Shown: positions 45,212-54,352, numbered from the stretch's first letter. The stretch: DNA of 64,000 nucleotides from Gammaproteobacteria bacterium (GCA_024234955.1 JACKNK010000001.1:434001-498000); one strand, 5' to 3'. Numbers and translations: made by a program. The notes: a model not told the origin generated them from the sequence alone.

Positions 45212-46797
45212 GCACGCCGCTGCTTGAGGTACGCGACCTGGCCGTCGATTTCGGCGACGCGCCCACGGTGCGCGATGTTTCCTTCACTCTCGATCGCGGC
45301 GAGACCCTCGCTCTGGTCGGTGAATCCGGTTCCGGCAAATCGGTCACCGCGCTGTCGATCCTGCAACTGCTGCCTTATCCCACCGCCCGTCATCCCGGGG
45401 GCAGCATCCTGTTTGAAGGACAGGAACTGATCGGCGCTCCGGAACAACGACTCACCGAGGTTCGGGGAGATCGAATCGGCATGATCTTTCAGGAGCCAAT
45501 GACCTCGCTGAATCCGCTGCATACCGTGGAACGGCAGATCGGCGAAACCCTGCTGATTCATCGAGGCATGGATACCCATGCGGCACGGGCAAGAATCCTG
45601 GAATTGCTCGACCTGGTGGGCATCCGTAATCCGGAACAGCGCCTGCGCAGCTATCCACACCAACTCTCTGGCGGACAACGTCAGCGGGTGATGATCGCGA
45701 TGGCCCTGGCCAATGAACCCGATCTGCTGATTGCCGATGAACCGACCACCGCCCTTGACGTCACCATCCAGCAACAGATCCTGGAACTGCTTTCCGACCT
45801 GCGCGAGCGCCTGGGCATGGCGCTGCTATTGATATCGCATGATCTGGGTATCGTGCGCCGGATGGCGGATCGGGTTGCTGTGATGCAGGGTGGCCGAATC
45901 GTGGAGCAGGCCTCAAACACCGACCTATTCACCCAGCCCCAGCATCTTTACACCCGAGAGCTGCTCGATGCCGAACCGCGTGGTCGGCAGGAACCGATCC
46001 CCGAAACGGCCCCGGAGGTGTTGACCGGCAGGAACATCCGTGTCTGGTTCCCGATCCAGCGTGGCCTGCTGCGGCGCACCGTCGGACATATCAAGGCCGT
46101 GGACGGAATCGACATCGACGTGCGCGCCGGGGAGACCATCGGTGTGGTCGGGGAATCCGGCTCCGGCAAGACCACGCTTGGCCTCGCCCTGCTTCGCCTG
46201 ATCGACAGCCAGGGCGCGATCCACCTTGATGGCGAGAATCTCCGGCAGGTCCACAAAACGGCGTTACGCCGTCTGCGCAAATCCATGCAGATCGTCTTCC
46301 AGGACCCTTTTGCCAGCCTCAACCCACGCTTTTCGATCGGCCAGGTGATCGCGGAGGGCTTGCGCGTTCACGCCCCCAATCTGACCGCCGCCGAACTCGA
46401 TGCCCGCATCGGTAACGCGTTGACGGAAGTCGGCCTCGATCCGGATTCCCGCAACCGCTACCCGCATGAGTTTTCGGGCGGACAACGTCAGCGCATCGCG
46501 ATCGCTCGGGCACTGGTACTCGAACCCCGTCTGCTGATCCTCGACGAACCTACATCCGCGCTGGATCGTTCCGTGCAGTCCCAGATCGTCGATCTGCTGC
46601 GTGCGCTGCAGCGCCGTCACCGGCTCGCTTACCTGTTCATCAGTCACGACCTCAAGATCGTGCGCGCATTGGCGAATCGCATCATCGTCATGCGCGACGG
46701 CCAGGTCGTCGAACAAGGCTCGGTCGAAGACATCTTTACCCGACCGACCCAGGAATACACCCAGAGGCTGATCAACGCCGCCTGGTTCTCCGCCTGA
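45208..46797 (+). CDS. yejF: Peptide ABC transporter ATP-binding protein YejF
   Basis: 529 residues: two fused ABC ATPase domains. Each half has Walker A (GESGSGKSV; GESGSGKTT), signature (LSGGQRQRVMIA; FSGGQRQRIAIA), Walker B (LLIADEP; LLILDEP) and H-loop histidine (LISHDL; FISHDL). Full YejF length. Translationally coupled to yejE through ATGA. It powers import through YejE plus a YejB encoded elsewhere. Confidence 0.93.
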   Translation: MSTPLLEVRDLAVDFGDAPTVRDVSFTLDRGETLALVGESGSGKSVTALSILQLLPYPTARHPGGSILFEGQELIGAPEQRLTEVRGDRIGMIFQEPMTSLNPLHTVERQIGETLLIHRGMDTHAARARILELLDLVGIRNPEQRLRSYPHQLSGGQRQRVMIAMALANEPDLLIADEPTTALDVTIQQQILELLSDLRERLGMALLLISHDLGIVRRMADRVAVMQGGRIVEQASNTDLFTQPQHLYTRELLDAEPRGRQEPIPETAPEVLTGRNIRVWFPIQRGLLRRTVGHIKAVDGIDIDVRAGETIGVVGESGSGKTTLGLALLRLIDSQGAIHLDGENLRQVHKTALRRLRKSMQIVFQDPFASLNPRFSIGQVIAEGLRVHAPNLTAAELDARIGNALTEVGLDPDSRNRYPHEFSGGQRQRIAIARALVLEPRLLILDEPTSALDRSVQSQIVDLLRALQRRHRLAYLFISHDLKIVRALANRIIVMRDGQVVEQGSVEDIFTRPTQEYTQRLINAAWFSA

Positions 46798-46979
46798 ACC
46801 CACCTCCCTCATCGGCATCCGATCCTTATCGACGCCATGTCCTGAGAGGCCCTGGCCTGCAGATTGCTCTACTTTTCCAATAACGCATCCCGATTCTCGA
46901 CCGATGCCCCGTTCGGCCTACGCTTTTCCCGATCGAGATCCGGTAATTGTTGTGCAATTTGCAATCGGAGGAATTGAAC

Positions 46980-47789
46980 ATGCCCCGTTTCCTGCCCCGG
47001 CTGGCGACATGCGCGCTCGCGTCCTTGCTGTCTACAAGCGCCCTCGCCGAAAGCTATACCTTGGCAACGCCGCCGCTGTTGTCCCAGATCGAACAGAAAC
47101 GCCAATACGGACCGCTGGCCAGTTATCTCTCCGCCGCCACCGGCGAAGACATCCAGCATCTCACCTCCGTGAACTACATCAGTTACTGGGAACGCATGCG
47201 GCAGGATCGTTATTACGATCTCGTCCTCGACGGCGCCCATCTTGTCGATTTCCGCATCAAGAAGCTCAAGCACATCCCCATTGCCAAAGTCACCAACGTG
47301 CTCAGCTACTCTTTCGTCACCGCACCGAAGACCCAGGTATTCGACACCAGCGAACTGGTCGGCAAACCGGTCGCCGGATTGCCCGCCCCCAGTCTGGGCG
47401 CGGTCCAGCTTCTTAATCTTTTTCCGAATCCCGTTCGACAACCCCTACTGGTTCAGGTCGACAACATCGATCAGGTCATAGAACGCCTGAAGAACGGTTC
47501 GGTGGTCGGGGCCTTCATCCCCACGCCAATGGCGGCCATTTACCCGGAGCTCAACGTGGTCCAGACCACCGAACAGATGCCGCATATCGCCATGACCGCA
47601 TCACCCCGGGTGCCGGAAGCGGTGATCGCCAAAATTCGCACCGCGCTGCTTGATGCCGGTAAGAGCGAAGCGGGCAGAAAGATGCTGCAATCCATCAACG
47701 TCGAGGGTTTCGAGCCGACCGATGCCGCCACCTACGATGGCTTCTCGCGTCTGCTCGATGGCGTCTGGGGTTACAACAAGACCGACTGA
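46980..47789 (+). CDS. PhnD-like periplasmic substrate-binding protein
   Basis: 269 residues. Signal peptide of 23 residues (SALA-ES). The fold and motifs (PPLLSQIEQKRQYGPLASYLS, YYDLVLDGAHLVDFR) are of the phosphate/phosphite/phosphonate-binding PhnD family, which also includes sensor domains. No permease or ATPase of that type is adjacent, so it may be a solitary binding protein or sensor. The ATG at 46980 has GGAGGAA 7 bases upstream. The upstream yejF is on the same strand but 182 bases away. Confidence 0.82.
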   Translation: MPRFLPRLATCALASLLSTSALAESYTLATPPLLSQIEQKRQYGPLASYLSAATGEDIQHLTSVNYISYWERMRQDRYYDLVLDGAHLVDFRIKKLKHIPIAKVTNVLSYSFVTAPKTQVFDTSELVGKPVAGLPAPSLGAVQLLNLFPNPVRQPLLVQVDNIDQVIERLKNGSVVGAFIPTPMAAIYPELNVVQTTEQMPHIAMTASPRVPEAVIAKIRTALLDAGKSEAGRKMLQSINVEGFEPTDAATYDGFSRLLDGVWGYNKTD

Positions 47790-47885
47790 TACGCCCGTAT
47801 TTCCGACGGCTATCCAATCGATAAGACACATCGCGCTGATCAGGGCGCGCCATTCATTGAACTTATCGGTGCGATAAAAATTGTG

Positions 47886-47913
47886 TTGACATATCAGAAT
47901 ATACTTATATACT
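47886..47913 (+). promoter_or_regulatory. Near-consensus sigma-70 promoter of the sulfur-globule-type gene
   Basis: TTGACA (47886-47891), a 16-base spacer, and TATACT (47908-47913). The -35 is perfect and the -10 has five of six bases. The surrounding 60 bases are the most AT-rich of the neighbourhood. A second TATACT at 47900-47905 is at the wrong spacing. The gene starts 60 bases downstream, after an AGGAG site at 47962-47966. Confidence 0.88.
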
Positions 47914-47973
47914 TCTTCCCAGCGTTCACCCGAACACCTTACCTCCCTAAACAAACTCCTCAGGAGATACACC

Positions 47974-48282
47974 ATGAAGACTTTCGCTCGCGCTGCCATC
48001 GTCGCCGCTTCCACCCTGGTCGCCACCTCCGCTTCCGCTTGGTGGGACATGCCCTTCTTCGGTAACGGCCTGGGCAACGGCTTCGGCAACGGCACCGGTA
48101 ACGGCGACGCCGCCTTCGACATGAGCTTCTCCGCCAAGTCGAACGTCAACACCGCTTCCAACTTCGCCGGCAACGGCTATGGCTACGGCTACCAGGCCCC
48201 GTACTACGGCTATGCCCCGTACGGCTACGCCCCGATGGCTCCGGTTGCCCCCGTCGCTCCGGTCGCCCCGGAAGCCAAGTAA
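47974..48282 (+). CDS. Sulfur-globule-type secreted protein
   Basis: 102 residues. Cleavable signal peptide (1-22, SASA-WW). The mature chain begins WWDMPF, continues with four G-N-G-type repeats (GNGLGNGFGNGTGNG), then a Gly/Tyr region (GYGYGYQAPYYGYAPYGYAP) and a repeated APVAPVAP tail. This matches sulfur-globule envelope proteins of purple and colourless sulfur bacteria (Sgp/CV family) in size, export and composition, but similar low-complexity proteins exist in other bacteria, so the role is inferred. No cysteine. Strong promoter, strong Shine-Dalgarno and dedicated terminator imply abundant expression. Confidence 0.78.
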   Translation: MKTFARAAIVAASTLVATSASAWWDMPFFGNGLGNGFGNGTGNGDAAFDMSFSAKSNVNTASNFAGNGYGYGYQAPYYGYAPYGYAPMAPVAPVAPVAPEAK

Positions 48283-48328
48283 GGAATCATCCCCAGATTC
48301 CCTGCCTCTTCGACAGGACGTCGATGAA

Positions 48329-48364
48329 TAAAGGGCGCGTGACTTCGGTCTCGCGCCCTTTTTT
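48329..48364 (+). terminator. Terminator of the sulfur-globule-type gene
   Basis: AAAGGGCGCG pairs with CGCGCCCTTT around a 12-base loop, followed by a T run interrupted only at its end (TTTTG). It lies about 47 bases after the stop. Confidence 0.92.
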
Positions 48365-48532
48365 GTTGTCTGACGTCGCCCCATATGCCGGGTACGGGAC
48401 CGTCCCACTCCATGTTATTAGGCGCCAGTGACGGTCGATCCTTGACCGTAACCGCCAGGCGGCAAAAACTCGCTTCCTCCGCCCGCCGCTCATTCACCCC
48501 ACGGACATACCGTCATTGAGTTGCCGCCATCC

Positions 48533-49348
48533 ATGAATCGCACCATCAATCTGTTGCTTGGCTGGCTGTTTTTCGCAACCGGTTTCGTCGGCATCTTTCT
48601 GCCGCTGTTGCCAACCGTGGTGTTCTGGATCCTCGCCGCGTGGTTCTTTGCCCGCAGCGCACCGCATTGGCGGGATCGCATTTACGCGCATGCCCAATTC
48701 GGTCCCCCGGTTCGAGATTTTCTGCAATGCGGTGTCCTGTCCATTAAAGGAAAGGCCTTTGCGGTCGGCGGCATCGCATTCGGGCTCAGTCTCAGTTATC
48801 TGATCTGGTCCCCTCCGCCAGTCGCTGGCTGGACCTTGCTGATTGTCATGCCCCCGGTGGTCATCTGGCTGATCAGCCGACCGGGCAAACTGCCTGCCAG
48901 CGATCCGCAAACCATCGCGCAAGCCACATTGATCCTCGATTCCTACAAACATTGGACCGGCGAGGATCTGCTCCCGCGAAGCGGCGACGCGGCCACCGAT
49001 GCCCTAGCCTTGTTTGAACACCCCGCCGTGGTCGCGAGCCACGGTACCGAAACCAATCCGGTGTTGAATTTCGGCAATCGCGCCGCGCTGCATCTCTGGG
49101 ACATGTCCTGGAAACGTTTCACCCGAACCCCATCCCGAGAAACCGCCGAGCCGGATGCCCGGGAAGACCGGGCGGCGCTCCTGCAATCGGTGGCCCGCGA
49201 CGGCTTCTCCCGCAACTATTCGGGAATCCGAATCTCTGCGCACGGCAATCGTTTCCGCATCCACAACGCGACCGTGTGGAACCTGATCGATGCCGATGGC
49301 GTTCTGCATGGTCAGGCCGCCACCTTCGCCGACTGGGAAGCCCTATGA
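48533..49348 (+). CDS. DUF454 (YbaN-like) / MEKHLA fusion protein
   Basis: 271 residues. Residues 1-115 are a DUF454 (YbaN) membrane domain: helices LLLGWLFFATGFVGIFLPLLP and two further segments (about 75-92 and 98-115), with the conserved LPLLPTVVFWILAAWFFARSAP. Residues about 130-268 match the soluble PAS-like MEKHLA domain (VVASHGTETNPVLNFGNRAALHLWDMSW, YSGIRIS, VWNLIDADG). Both halves are normally separate proteins, and the join is in one uninterrupted frame. The ATG at 48533 is preferred over an upstream TTG. Stop and start overlap with the next gene (ATGA). Confidence 0.8.
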   Translation: MNRTINLLLGWLFFATGFVGIFLPLLPTVVFWILAAWFFARSAPHWRDRIYAHAQFGPPVRDFLQCGVLSIKGKAFAVGGIAFGLSLSYLIWSPPPVAGWTLLIVMPPVVIWLISRPGKLPASDPQTIAQATLILDSYKHWTGEDLLPRSGDAATDALALFEHPAVVASHGTETNPVLNFGNRAALHLWDMSWKRFTRTPSRETAEPDAREDRAALLQSVARDGFSRNYSGIRISAHGNRFRIHNATVWNLIDADGVLHGQAATFADWEAL

Positions 49349-50625
49349 CATTGCGGTTTCTGATCCTTGCATGGCTCCTCGGGTCCAGCCTTGCATTCGC
49401 CGACGACGACACCCTGATCGTCGCCACCGACAACGATCAGGAAATCACCGTCCATGTCTATCCCAACGAGGCCGACACGCCGCTTCTGATCTGGCTCGAA
49501 GAGCTCGATGACGCACGTCCGGCGTTCGAAAGCCTAATGCTCGACCTTCAGGCCAACGGCTTCACGGTCTGGCGCACCAATCTCCTTGACGCCTTCTTTC
49601 TGGAGCGCAGCCCGACGAATGTGCGCGGCCTCGACGGTCGCGGTGTGCTCGCGCTCCTGCGCAAGGCCGAAACCACCGGCCAGCCCTATATGCTGGTCAG
49701 CGCCGATCGCATGAGCATCCCCAGCTTGCGCGGGGCGCGACGATGGCAGGCGGAAATGCCGGCAGGCCATCATTTTCTTGGCGCAGCCCTCGTCTATCCG
49801 AATCTGTTCGAGCCCGCTCCGCCCGCCGGCATCGAACCGGAACTGATGTCGATCACCCGACACAGCTCGGCGCCCATCTACCTCCTTCAGCCGGAATACG
49901 GCGCGCTGCGCAGTCGCATGACGACACTGCTCGACGCACTCGGGACCGGTGGCGCACCGACCTTCAGCCGCATCGTTCCAAAGGTTCGGGACTGGTACTT
50001 CATGCACGAACGCGGCGAAAACCCGGATGAGGATGCAGCGACGGCGCAAATGCCCCGGCATCTGCTTGAAGCCACCAAGCTACTCGGAAAGATCGCACCG
50101 CGTATGCCCCGGGGAATGGCCGCTGAGTTCCCGGACCCCACTCCCACGACCCACGTCAGGCGGGGACTGATCGCCTTCCCCGACACACCGGCGGCGCCAG
50201 GCTATCGCCTGTCCGCGACGCTCGGTGGGGAACAGTCGTTTGACGATGTACGGGGCAAGGTTGCCCTGGTCAACTTCTGGGCAACCTGGTGCCCGCCCTG
50301 CGTTCACGAGATTCCCTCCATGAACCGGCTCGCACAGCAATTCCGCACCGACCAATTCCGCATCGTGTCGATCAATTTCAAGGAAGACCCCGCGCACATC
50401 CGCGAATTCATGAACAAGGTCCAGGTCGATTTTCCGGTACTCATCGACCCGCAGGGACACACCGCCGATGCCTGGCGCGTATTTGCCTTCCCCAGTTCGT
50501 TCCTGATCGATCGAGCCGGTCGAATCCGCTATTCCGTGAACAGCGCCATTGAATGGGATACCACCGAAGCAATAACCCCGATACAAGGGCTGATCGCAGA
50601 AGACACTTCCCTTCCCGCGCACTGA
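49345..50625 (+). CDS. Hydrolase-like / TlpA thioredoxin fusion protein
   Basis: 426 residues, exported (signal peptide ending near LAFADD). Residues about 25-240 look like an alpha/beta-hydrolase fold whose nucleophile position reads LVSADRM, without GxSxG, so it is probably inactive. Residues about 285-426 are a TlpA/ResA-type thioredoxin with WATWCPPCVHE (C316, C319) and the cis-Pro loop FAFPSSF. Expected in the periplasm as a disulfide reductase. Translationally coupled to the DUF454-MEKHLA gene. The thioredoxin half could serve the cytochrome c or sulfur pathways; this is inference. Confidence 0.82.
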   Translation: MTLRFLILAWLLGSSLAFADDDTLIVATDNDQEITVHVYPNEADTPLLIWLEELDDARPAFESLMLDLQANGFTVWRTNLLDAFFLERSPTNVRGLDGRGVLALLRKAETTGQPYMLVSADRMSIPSLRGARRWQAEMPAGHHFLGAALVYPNLFEPAPPAGIEPELMSITRHSSAPIYLLQPEYGALRSRMTTLLDALGTGGAPTFSRIVPKVRDWYFMHERGENPDEDAATAQMPRHLLEATKLLGKIAPRMPRGMAAEFPDPTPTTHVRRGLIAFPDTPAAPGYRLSATLGGEQSFDDVRGKVALVNFWATWCPPCVHEIPSMNRLAQQFRTDQFRIVSINFKEDPAHIREFMNKVQVDFPVLIDPQGHTADAWRVFAFPSSFLIDRAGRIRYSVNSAIEWDTTEAITPIQGLIAEDTSLPAH

Positions 50626-50772
50626 CTTGATTTAGGGCAATCCCGAGGCACGTTCGCGCCCGCTCCACGGCTTATTCGTCCACCGACCGCCAGCGACTTA
50701 CTATCCTTGGTCGCGTAGACCGCCTGTCACCATCGACGACCCTCCGCGAGATTCCCGACAAGCCCTCCTCTC

Positions 50773-53700
50773 ATGCCATTGAATTCCCCCACCCCCGCCG
50801 CATCCCTGCCCAACGCGGAGGAGTCACACCATCCTTGGGTATCAGGTGCCCGGAATCATCCTCTGCCTTTCATGGGCCGTGCCCTGAGCTGGCTGGCGTT
50901 GGGACTGGTGATTCTGGCGCTTGCACTGTCAGAAAACTTCCTGGTTTTCCACACCTTGGTGGAACTGTTCACGGTCGGCGTCGCCGTAAGCATGGCGATC
51001 GTCGCCAATACCACTTACCCGCTTTCGCGGAACGCGTTTTTCCTCGCAATCGGTAACGGCTATTTCTGGGTCGGCGCCATCGATTTGTTGCATACCTTGA
51101 GCTATGCGGGCATGGGACTGATCGGCAAGGGAGATGCCAACCTCGCGACCCAGTTGTGGGTCTCCGCCCGACTCCTCGAAGCCTTGGTTCTGGTCTCTTC
51201 CTTCGCCTTTTTGCATCGCAGCCCACGTTCATCCTGGTTGTTGGCCGGATACGGGTCGGTCGCGATGGCGCAACTGGCGCTGATCTGGGCGGGCACATTC
51301 CCGGTCGCATTCGATCCGGTCGAAGGGCTCACCACGTTCAAGGTCAGCGCTGAATTCGTCGTCATCACGCTGATCGTGATCGCGGGTCTGCTTATCTATT
51401 TCAACCGTCGGTTCATCGACCCGATCATCCGCAAACTGGTATGGGCCGCGCTGGCCTTCACAGTCATTGCTGAATTGTTCTTCGTCGGCTACGAGAGCGT
51501 GGACGATGCCTTGAACGCGACAGGTCATGTCGCGAAGTTCATCTCCTATTTCATGCTCGTGATGGCGCTGACGCGAACCTCCTTGACCAACCCGGTTGCC
51601 ATGATGCGTCGGGATGCGGGGATTTATGAGGCCATTCCCGAAGCGACCATGATCGTCAGCCGGGACGGGGTGGTCATTCATGGGAACTCCGCCGCTCGGG
51701 CCGCCGGGGCCGGTGGCCCCTATGTCCAACCCGGCTCATTGGCGGGCCTGGACGTTCACACCCTGTTTCACGACCCCGCGACGCCCAGCGGGAAATGCGC
51801 GGCGTGCCAGGCGTTGCGCCGTGGCGACAGCGAATATCAGGGTGATCTCCATTTCGCCGACGGTCGCTGGTTCCACTGGTCCCTCGCCCCGTTCAGCGTG
51901 CCGACGGACGACACCGACCCGACCGAACCCTTCGTGCATGTGATCTTCGACATCACCTGGCGCAAGGAACAGAAATCGATCGCCGAGCGCAACGAGCGTC
52001 AACTCCACCGGCTTATCCGGGAACTCGCGGAGGGCGTTCTGGTGGTGGATCACGAAGGGCTCGTTCGTTTCGCCAATCCCACGGCGCAACGCCTGCTCGA
52101 TCGCAGCCAGGATCGGTTGATCGGCCACCCTCTGGGGATCCCGCTAGACGTCCGATCCGACACCGAGATGGAGCTGTTCGGCGCCAGCGCGACGATGCAC
52201 AACGTCATTGCCCGATCGGTGGAAATCGAGTGGCATGGCGATCAAGCCACCCTGTTATCGCTCACCGACATCACGGAACACAAGCGGTCCGAGCGACGTC
52301 TGCGTCTGGCCGGCGCGGTGTTCGACAACACCAGCGAAGGCATCATCGTCACCGACCCGCAGAACCGCATCGTTCGCATCAATCACGCATTCACCGAGAT
52401 CACCGGTTACGACGAAGCCACCGTCCTGGGCCAGGACCCCAGGATCCTCAGTTCCGGACGCCACGACCCAGATTATTTTCAGGCGATGTGGAAAGCGCTG
52501 GCCGAGGAAGGGTCCTGGCGCGGCGAAATCTGGAATCGCCGCAAGGACGGAGATGTCTTCCCGGCCTGGCTGGCCATCAGTTCCGTGCATGACGACGATT
52601 CCGGCGAGGTTTATCACGTCGGCGTCTTCAGCGACATTTCCAAGCTCAAGGAGTCCGAAGCCCGCCTCGCCCACCTCGCACACTATGACCCGCTGACCGA
52701 ACTGCCGAACCGGCTGCTTTTTCATGCGCATCTCAGTCAGTCCTTGCAACGGGCGCAGCGGAGCAAGAACCTGGTCGCGCTGCTTTATCTCGATCTCGAT
52801 CGATTCAAGAACATCAACGACAGTCTCGGTCACCCGGCTGGCGATCAACTGCTCCGGGAAGTCGCCCGGCGCTTGCGGACCAGTCTGCGCGGCGATGACA
52901 TGGTGGCGCGGCTCGGTGGCGATGAGTTCGGCATCGTGCTGGAAGGGCTGAACCATGCCGACGGCGCCCTGCGGGTGGTGCGCACTATTCAGAAAGCCCT
53001 GAGCGAGGCCGTGGTCCTGGAAGGTCATCAGACCGTTCCGCAGATGAGTATTGGTGTGAGCTTCTACCCCCAGGATGGCATCGACCAGGACACCCTGATC
53101 CGGAATGCCGACGCCGCCTTGTATCGAGCCAAAAGCGCGGGCCGCAATCGTGTCGAGTTGTATACCGAGGAAATGACCGAGAGTGCGACCTCGCGCATGA
53201 CCATGGAAAGCGCGATTCATCAGGCCTTGAAAGATCGCGAATTCCTGCTGTATTTCCAGCCCCAGGTCGATATGAGGGACGGTCGCATCCTTGGCTGCGA
53301 GGCGCTGATCCGTTGGCGGAAAAGTACCGGCGAACTGGTCAGGCCCGACGAATTCATCCCCATTGCCGAAGAATCCGGGCTGATCGAGCCACTGACCAAC
53401 TGGGTCATCGACGAAGCCACCGCGCATGCGATCCGCTGGCGGGATTCCGGCCTGGAACTGCCGTTACTGGCCATCAACATCGCCGCCCGAAACATCACCA
53501 ACCCGAATTTTCATGACCGGATTGCCGCTGTCATCGCTTCCGCCGGCGTGCCCTTCGACAAGATCGAAGTGGAAATCACCGAGAGCGGCCTGATGACCGA
53601 TCCCACCGCCGCCGGTCTTAACCTCAAGGCCCTCAGTGAACTCGGTGTCAAAGTCGCCATCGACGATTTCGGCACCGGTTATTCATCGCTGGACTACATC

Positions 53701-53991
53701 AAGCACTTCGATGTCAACCGACTGAAGATCGATCAAAGTTTCGTGCGGGATATTCCCGGGGCAACCGATGATGAAGCCCTGGTCCGGGCCGTGATTGCGC
53801 TGGCAGAAGGACTCGGCGTCTCGGTCATCGCCGAGGGCGTGGAAACCGTGGAACAACGCCGCTTCCTCACCGAGGCCGGCTGTATTGAGGCACAAGGCTA
53901 CTTCTATTCCCCACCGGTCCCCGCAGACGAGTTCGCGGCATTACTGAAAACGGGTTTCATCACTCCGGCGAAGACCGCGCCCAGTGCCTGA
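50773..53991 (+). CDS. MASE3-PAS-GGDEF-EAL c-di-GMP signalling protein
   Basis: 1072 residues. An N-terminal MASE3 membrane sensor (about residues 40-270, eight helices) is followed by three PAS domains (about 285-390, 410-510 and 520-635). The GGDEF domain (about 640-800) has an intact RLGGDEFG at about residue 714. The EAL domain (about 815-1060) contains CEALIRW, DDFGTGYSS and KIDQSFV. Both catalytic motifs are complete, so it may make and degrade c-di-GMP. The ligand of the membrane sensor is unknown. It faces the chemosensory operon and is separated from it by a palindromic repeat. Confidence 0.93.
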   Translation: MPLNSPTPAASLPNAEESHHPWVSGARNHPLPFMGRALSWLALGLVILALALSENFLVFHTLVELFTVGVAVSMAIVANTTYPLSRNAFFLAIGNGYFWVGAIDLLHTLSYAGMGLIGKGDANLATQLWVSARLLEALVLVSSFAFLHRSPRSSWLLAGYGSVAMAQLALIWAGTFPVAFDPVEGLTTFKVSAEFVVITLIVIAGLLIYFNRRFIDPIIRKLVWAALAFTVIAELFFVGYESVDDALNATGHVAKFISYFMLVMALTRTSLTNPVAMMRRDAGIYEAIPEATMIVSRDGVVIHGNSAARAAGAGGPYVQPGSLAGLDVHTLFHDPATPSGKCAACQALRRGDSEYQGDLHFADGRWFHWSLAPFSVPTDDTDPTEPFVHVIFDITWRKEQKSIAERNERQLHRLIRELAEGVLVVDHEGLVRFANPTAQRLLDRSQDRLIGHPLGIPLDVRSDTEMELFGASATMHNVIARSVEIEWHGDQATLLSLTDITEHKRSERRLRLAGAVFDNTSEGIIVTDPQNRIVRINHAFTEITGYDEATVLGQDPRILSSGRHDPDYFQAMWKALAEEGSWRGEIWNRRKDGDVFPAWLAISSVHDDDSGEVYHVGVFSDISKLKESEARLAHLAHYDPLTELPNRLLFHAHLSQSLQRAQRSKNLVALLYLDLDRFKNINDSLGHPAGDQLLREVARRLRTSLRGDDMVARLGGDEFGIVLEGLNHADGALRVVRTIQKALSEAVVLEGHQTVPQMSIGVSFYPQDGIDQDTLIRNADAALYRAKSAGRNRVELYTEEMTESATSRMTMESAIHQALKDREFLLYFQPQVDMRDGRILGCEALIRWRKSTGELVRPDEFIPIAEESGLIEPLTNWVIDEATAHAIRWRDSGLELPLLAINIAARNITNPNFHDRIAAVIASAGVPFDKIEVEITESGLMTDPTAAGLNLKALSELGVKVAIDDFGTGYSSLDYIKHFDVNRLKIDQSFVRDIPGATDDEALVRAVIALAEGLGVSVIAEGVETVEQRRFLTEAGCIEAQGYFYSPPVPADEFAALLKTGFITPAKTAPSA

Positions 53992-54023
53992 TCCCGCGCG
54001 GGAGACGCGGAATCGCCGCCTCG

Positions 54024-54060
54024 CTTAGGAAACCTCTGATTGAATCAGAGGTTCCTTAGG
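54024..54060. repeat. Collapsed MITE-like palindrome between the EAL gene and kaiB
   Basis: Left arm CTTAGGAAACCTCTGATT and right arm AATCAGAGGTTCCTTAGG around a single G, with flanking TTAG on both sides. These are the terminal sequences of the 161-bp element at 20376-20536 joined with the interior gone. The right arm contains the kaiB stop codon, and the whole can act as a hairpin terminator for both convergent genes. Confidence 0.78.
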
Positions 54061-54352
54061 GTTCCAGCGACAGCATCACGGCAACCCGCTCGACATCCGC
54101 AAGATTACCGATCACGCGCTTTTCACCATTGCCTTCAAAACTTGCCACCAGGGTTGGTGTGACAATCACATCCGCCGCCTCGGCCAGCTCCGGCTGTTGC
54201 AACACGTCCACGACACTCAGCCTGCCACGACCCTGCAGCAAGGGGCCGAAGAACCCTTCCAGCGCGGCCGCGACGCGTTGATTTCGCGGCGCCTGCCCGG
54301 AAACGAACAGGGTCAAGGTGATACCGGTTTCTGTCTTCGTATTCTCGGTCAT
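54056..54352 (-). CDS. KaiB-family protein
   Basis: 98 residues with a thioredoxin-like KaiB fold: LTLFVSGQAPRNQRV at the first strand and helix, LSVVDVLQQPELAEAADVIVTPTLV in the middle, RVIGNLADVERV near the end. This is the KaiB-domain pattern (cyanobacterial clock KaiB and SasA sensor). No kaiC or kaiA is in the window. Start overlaps the stop of the receiver gene (ATGA), so the two are made together. Role unknown; possibly a protein-protein output of the receiver. The final Pro-stop lies in the adjoining repeat. Confidence 0.85.
   Translation of the reverse strand: MTENTKTETGITLTLFVSGQAPRNQRVAAALEGFFGPLLQGRGRLSVVDVLQQPELAEAADVIVTPTLVASFEGNGEKRVIGNLADVERVAVMLSLEP

Noticed and set aside
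50626..50772. Gap between the TlpA fusion and the GGDEF-EAL gene as a hidden small gene
   Set aside because: No frame with a ribosome site or plausible composition; it probably holds only the promoter of the downstream gene.
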